A stretch of DNA of 64,000 nt from Megasphaera stantonii (GTDB lineage Bacteria > Bacillota > Negativicutes > Veillonellales > Megasphaeraceae): contig NZ_CP029462.1 of assembly GCF_003367905.1 (NCBI RefSeq), forward strand, positions 1,426,001 through 1,490,000. Direction: 5' to 3'. Position numbers and translations under genes: made by a program. A model generated the notes under the pieces. The model worked only from the letters and a program-made list of their open reading frames with translations, was not told the origin of the DNA and made no database searches. Positions 60,852 to 64,000 of the stretch are shown here, piece after piece; position 1 is the stretch's first letter; each line of letters starts with the position of its first letter.

Positions 60852-61865
60852 ATGCATATCTGGGAATTTATTCAATATCAGCTGCTCGGCATGAAATGGC
60901 TTGAGCACCTGGTCGGGACGGGGCTATCGTCGCTCGGCCTGGACCTGAACGGACGTATAGGAGGCAGTATCCATTTTTTTGTATATGACGCATTGAAAAT
61001 CACGCTGTTGCTTTGCCTGTTGATTTTTATGATTTCGTACGTTCAAAGCTACTTTCCGCCAGAACGGAGCAAACGCATTTTAAGTCGTTTTCATGGATTT
61101 TCAGCCCATATCCTTTCGGCCCTGCTGGGAACCGTCACTCCCTTTTGCTCCTGCTCGTCGATTCCCTTGTTTATCGGCTTTACAAGGGCAGGACTGCCGC
61201 TGGGCGTCACATTTTCCTTTTTAATTTCCTCTCCCATGGTCGATTTAGGAAGCTTGGTGCTGCTCATGAGTATTTTCGGCGCCCAGGTAGCCATTATCTA
61301 TGTGGCCCTCGGTCTTGTCATTGCCGTCACCGGCGGCGCTATTATCGGACAGCTGGGTATGGAAAAACATGTAGAACCTTTTGTCCGCGCAGCGGACAGC
61401 GCCGATATAGATGAGCCGGTTCCGACAAGGCGAGAACGTCTGACGTACGCAAAGGAGCAAACGCTGGACACGTTCAAAAAGGTCTTTCCGTATATTCTGG
61501 CAGGCGTCGGCATCGGCGCAGTCATTCACAACTGGATTCCTGAAAGCTGGATAGAAACAGCTCTTGGCAGGGACAACCCCTTTGGCGTTCTTGCGGCAAC
61601 GATTGTGGGCATTCCTATGTATGCCGATATTTTCGGGACCATCCCTGTAGCGGAGGCCTTATTTGCCAAAGGCGCGCAGCTTGGAACGGTCCTGTCCTTC
61701 ATGATGGCCGTTACGACCTTATCCCTGCCTTCACTCATTATGCTCCGCAAGGCCGTTAAGCCGGCGCTGTTGGCCCTGTTTATCGGCGTTTGCGCAGCCG
61801 GTATTATCCTCGTCGGCTGCGTATTTAACGCATTTCAATATATGTTGATAAAAGGAGTGTGGTAA
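60852..61865 (+). CDS. DUF318/ArsP-type permease
   Basis: The 337-residue membrane protein has about eight helices. The family marks are TPFCSCSSIPLFIGFTRAGLPLGVTFSFLISSPMVDLGSL (with the Cys-Ser-Cys-Ser pair) and GIPMYADIFGTIPVAEALFAKGAQLGTVLSFMMAVTTLSLPSLIMLRK. DUF318/ArsP members export trivalent organoarsenicals or other thiophilic compounds. ATG 60852 is after AAAGGAAG. It lies between arsR and a small thioredoxin gene, the usual trio in this family. Confidence 0.9.
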   Translation: MHIWEFIQYQLLGMKWLEHLVGTGLSSLGLDLNGRIGGSIHFFVYDALKITLLLCLLIFMISYVQSYFPPERSKRILSRFHGFSAHILSALLGTVTPFCSCSSIPLFIGFTRAGLPLGVTFSFLISSPMVDLGSLVLLMSIFGAQVAIIYVALGLVIAVTGGAIIGQLGMEKHVEPFVRAADSADIDEPVPTRRERLTYAKEQTLDTFKKVFPYILAGVGIGAVIHNWIPESWIETALGRDNPFGVLAATIVGIPMYADIFGTIPVAEALFAKGAQLGTVLSFMMAVTTLSLPSLIMLRKAVKPALLALFIGVCAAGIILVGCVFNAFQYMLIKGVW

Positions 61866-61867
61866 GT

Positions 61868-62215
61868 ATGAATTTATTTAACAAGAAAAAAGAAACCTCA
61901 AAAAACGACGGTAGCGAAGCCAGCTGCTTGCCGAAAATCGGAGGGCAAGGCACCGGCGGATCTGTCCGAATCAAAATATTAGGCTCGGGCTGCGCTAAGT
62001 GCCATGCACTGGAAAAATCTGTCCGCGCCGCTTTGGAAGAACTGCACCTGGAGGCGGCAATCGACGACGTGACAGATTTTTCACAAATTGCCGCCTACGG
62101 CGTCATGACTACTCCTGCCCTCGTCGTAGACAACGTCGTCGTATCGTATGGGAAGGTATTAAAAACAGAAGAAGCCAAAGGGCTTATTGCGGCGGCCCGA
62201 AAAAAATCGGAATAA
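61868..62215 (+). CDS. Small thioredoxin-fold protein (redox-active disulfide type)
   Basis: The 115-residue protein has a Lys/Asn-rich N-terminal extension (1-35), followed by the core RIKILGSGCAKCHALEKSVRAALEELHLEAAIDDVTDFSQIAAYGVMTTPALVVDNVVVSYGKV. The active site is CAKC and the cis-Pro is in TTPALV. This matches the small thioredoxin (redox-active disulfide protein 2) group, often encoded with DUF318 permeases and ArsR. It probably reduces or delivers a thiol-bound substrate to the permease. An AAAGGAG precedes ATG 61868. Confidence 0.9.
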   Translation: MNLFNKKKETSKNDGSEASCLPKIGGQGTGGSVRIKILGSGCAKCHALEKSVRAALEELHLEAAIDDVTDFSQIAAYGVMTTPALVVDNVVVSYGKVLKTEEAKGLIAAARKKSE

Positions 62216-62220
62216 CATTT

Positions 62221-62259
62221 AAAGGCAGCGTGTCATGGATTTCTGGCAGGCTGCCTTTT
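62221..62259 (+). terminator. Terminator of the arsR operon
   Basis: AAAGGCAGC pairs with GCTGCCTTTT around a 20-base loop. Confidence 0.75.
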
Positions 62260-62287
62260 ATCTCTATAAAGTATAGTTTCCCCATAT

Positions 62288-62331
62288 GCAAACCAGCAGG
62301 GAGTCAATCCCTGCCGGTTTGCTGTTTTTTA
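62288..62331 (+). terminator. Second hairpin terminator
   Basis: CAAACC-GCAGGGA pairs with TCCCTGC-GGTTTG, then GCTGTTTTTT. Confidence 0.78.
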
Positions 62332-62428
62332 CCTTCTTATCTTGTCAGTAAAGCGTTTTTAGCTGTCAGCGTGCGCGGATGACACGAAGCCGTACATAAA
62401 TCTGTACTTCGTCTAAAGGAAGGGCCTA

Positions 62429-63361
62429 TTACAATACGTTGAACATCAAGTAGGACACGATGGTCATCGTTCCCAGGCAGGCTACCGTCGTTAGGAGGAC
62501 CATGCTCAGGGCGTAGTCGCCGTGATTGCGGTTGGACTGGGCGAACATGGCCACGGCGGCCATCGTCGGCAGGGCCGCGATGAGCGTCGCCGCCTGCACC
62601 ATTTCCAAATCATCGCACAGGCTGCGGGCGATGAGGAAGAAGCCGATGGGAAAGAGCAGCATCTTCGTCGCAATGCCTGCGTACAGGTCCTTCGTCCTGG
62701 CTCCGACGCTCCAGTCCGTATAGTAGATGAGGCCGCCCAGGTAGAGGAGCGACAAGGGCGTCGCTGCCCGCCCGACTGTCAGCAGGGATGTTTCCAGCAC
62801 GTTGGGAAGGCCTATGCCGGCCAGGATCAGGACGATAGCCAAGACGATGGCGCATAAGGCTGGATTAAAAAATTTTTTCAGCGAAAAGGCGGCCTTTTTT
62901 TCGCCCGGCGTCGTGAGGTACATGCCGTAGGTCCACAAGACGAGCTGGTCGATAATGCTGAACAAGGCGATGTACAGGCCGCCCCGTTCGGGGAAGGCTG
63001 CCGACAATAAGGGGATGCCGAGAAAGCCTACGTTGCCGTAAATCATCGTGGCCTGGTATATGCGGCCCAGGTTTCCCCTGCGGCCCAGCAGCCGGGCCAT
63101 CACGGCCTGCACGATGATCAGGCCGCCGTATATGCCGGCAGATAGGAGGATCATGGCGTAGCAGTCGAACAGGACCTGCCGCGTCGTGCCGTTCATGGCG
63201 TTGGCGAAGATGAGGATGGGCAGCAGGATGCCGATGATGACCTTGGACAACACGTCCAGCGAGGGCTGGGACAAGATTCCCCGGCGGGCGGCGATATACC
63301 CGCAGACCATCATGACGAAGAATTGAAACAGCTGATTGGAAATGATATAAAATAAATCCAT
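62429..63361 (-). CDS. AEC-family (auxin efflux carrier-type) transporter
   Basis: This 310-residue membrane protein has ten helices. Family marks are FFVMMVCGYIAARRGILSQPSLDVLSKVIIGILLPILIFANAMNG, ATMIYGNVGFLGIPLLSAAFPERG and LIAALPTMAAVAMFAQSNRNHGDYALSMVLLTTVACLGTMTIVSYLMF. Bacterial AEC proteins move dicarboxylates such as malate or malonate. The substrate is unknown. It follows the OmpH gene on the minus strand after that gene's terminator. Confidence 0.9.
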   Translation of the reverse strand: MDLFYIISNQLFQFFVMMVCGYIAARRGILSQPSLDVLSKVIIGILLPILIFANAMNGTTRQVLFDCYAMILLSAGIYGGLIIVQAVMARLLGRRGNLGRIYQATMIYGNVGFLGIPLLSAAFPERGGLYIALFSIIDQLVLWTYGMYLTTPGEKKAAFSLKKFFNPALCAIVLAIVLILAGIGLPNVLETSLLTVGRAATPLSLLYLGGLIYYTDWSVGARTKDLYAGIATKMLLFPIGFFLIARSLCDDLEMVQAATLIAALPTMAAVAMFAQSNRNHGDYALSMVLLTTVACLGTMTIVSYLMFNVL

Positions 63362-63440
63362 AGTACACGCACCTTTTGTTTAGAATATAGGCTGGCAAGA
63401 GCCAGTATCATACGTCTATGACCCTGCCCCTTGGCGGATA

Positions 63441-63468
63441 AAAAAATACTCCCTGAACGGGAGTATTT
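63441..63468 (-). terminator. Terminator of the OmpH-type gene
   Basis: AAATACTCCC pairs with GGGAGTATTT; the minus strand ends TTTTTT. Confidence 0.88.
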
Positions 63469-63486
63469 GTAAGGGACTGGGTTTCC

Positions 63487-63918
63487 TTATTTTTTCAGGA
63501 TATTGACGACTTCCTGCGTTTCGTCTGTCGCGTTTTCGAAGCCGGCGATGATGGAGCCCTGAACGACGATGGCGTCTAAGCCCTTGTTCTTGCGAACCTG
63601 GTCGACGGCCTGTACGACGTCTTTTTCCATGGGAACGACCAGTTTATTTTCCAATTCGGCGATGTTCTGGTTCAGCTGTCTTGCCAGATCGCGTTTTTCC
63701 TGGTCCGTCTTCATGTTGGCAGCTTTTTTCGTAAATTCTGCGTCGGCTTTTTTGATGGCTTCCTGCATCTGAGCGCTGACTTTCGGATAATCTTTATGAG
63801 AAGAAATCAAGGTATCGAAGTTGACGTAACCGACGCCGGCTGCAAAGGCGGACGTAGCGGCCACTACGCTCATCATACCGATTACTGCGAGAGAAGCTAT
63901 CTGCTTTTTCAATTTCAT
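63487..63918 (-). CDS. OmpH/Skp-family periplasmic chaperone
   Basis: The 143-residue protein has a signal peptide (MKLKKQIASLAVIGMMSVVAATSAFA, cleaved about residue 26). The mature part has the Skp pattern: GVGYVNFDTLISSHKDYPK, a long coiled-coil arm (MQEAIKKADAEFTKKAANMKTDQEKRDLARQLNQNIAELENKL) and a closing beta/helix region (LDAIVVQGSIIAG). Skp escorts outer-membrane proteins through the periplasm, so its presence supports an outer membrane. AGGAGG precedes the ATG. Confidence 0.92.
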   Translation of the reverse strand: MKLKKQIASLAVIGMMSVVAATSAFAAGVGYVNFDTLISSHKDYPKVSAQMQEAIKKADAEFTKKAANMKTDQEKRDLARQLNQNIAELENKLVVPMEKDVVQAVDQVRKNKGLDAIVVQGSIIAGFENATDETQEVVNILKK

Positions 63919-64000
63919 TCTAACAATCCTCCTGCGTTGAATAGATTTAACTTTATTCGTTTTTTTATTATATCAGACTCATTGAAAAACTACAACGGGC

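Overview
This window is about 64 kb of a GC-rich chromosome around the replication origin. The gene set points to a Negativicutes bacterium (Gram-negative-type Firmicutes), most likely Megasphaera or a close relative. The evidence is a Firmicutes-style dnaA/dnaN/S4/recF/DUF721/remB/gyrB block, a short Gram-positive-type YidC, an OmpH/Skp periplasmic chaperone (which implies an outer membrane), and a butyrate-type acyl-CoA:acetate CoA-transferase cluster. The genus is an inference: no rRNA, tRNA or complete phylogenetic marker set is present.

Layout. 0-9.9 kb: a partial PucR-type regulator, gpsA, a two-gene lipoprotein/Imm17-like unit, a ProX-type tRNA editing protein, a CNNM/CBS transporter, a D-2-hydroxyacid dehydrogenase, a secreted Gly/His/Trp-tailed protein and an aminotransferase. 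9.9-17.2 kb (minus): gyrB, remB, DUF721, recF, S4 protein, dnaN, dnaA. 15.5-17.8 kb: a bipartite oriC. DnaA boxes lie upstream of dnaA, and a DnaA-trio/DnaA-box unwinding module lies in the dnaA-dnaN gap. 17.8-24.3 kb (plus): rpmH, rnpA, yidD, yidC, jag, mnmE, mnmG, rsmG. 24.3-29 kb: a D,D-carboxypeptidase, a ZTP riboswitch controlling an OFA-family transporter, a convergent AbgT transporter and a YbjN-like protein. 29-35 kb: a complete fructose PTS cluster (fruR, fruK, fruA, ptsH, ptsI) whose HPr has Lys at the regulatory Ser46 position. 35-40 kb: an orphan solute-binding lipoprotein, MATE, SSS symporter and uppP. 40-43 kb: a pan-motif-like leader followed by panS, panC, panD. 43-43.7 kb: two small His-rich exported peptides with the same four-repeat promoter design. 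43.8-46.6 kb: an IS30 element interrupted by an ISLre2 element. 46.7-52.7 kb: small redox genes, regulators, a frameshifted AraC gene, a truncated alcohol dehydrogenase, and a two-component system whose sensor has a Met/His-rich outer loop. 53-56 kb: a CopA-CopZ fusion and CsoR with its operator. 56-60.2 kb: two CoA-transferases and a crotonase. 60.2-64 kb: an unexplained structured segment, an ArsR/permease/thioredoxin operon with two operators, an AEC carrier and OmpH.

How it fits together. Six near-perfect 16-bp parS palindromes lie between 42.9 and 53.3 kb, about 26-36 kb from oriC, so this arm is probably the ParB loading zone; parA and parB themselves are not here. Two RNA leaders couple transport to cofactor supply: ZTP to the OFA carrier (next to AbgT, a folate-fragment transporter family) and the pan motif to pantoate uptake and pantothenate synthesis. 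Metal and metalloid handling recurs: CsoR-CopA, ArsR-permease-thioredoxin, and possibly the His-rich peptides with the two-component system.
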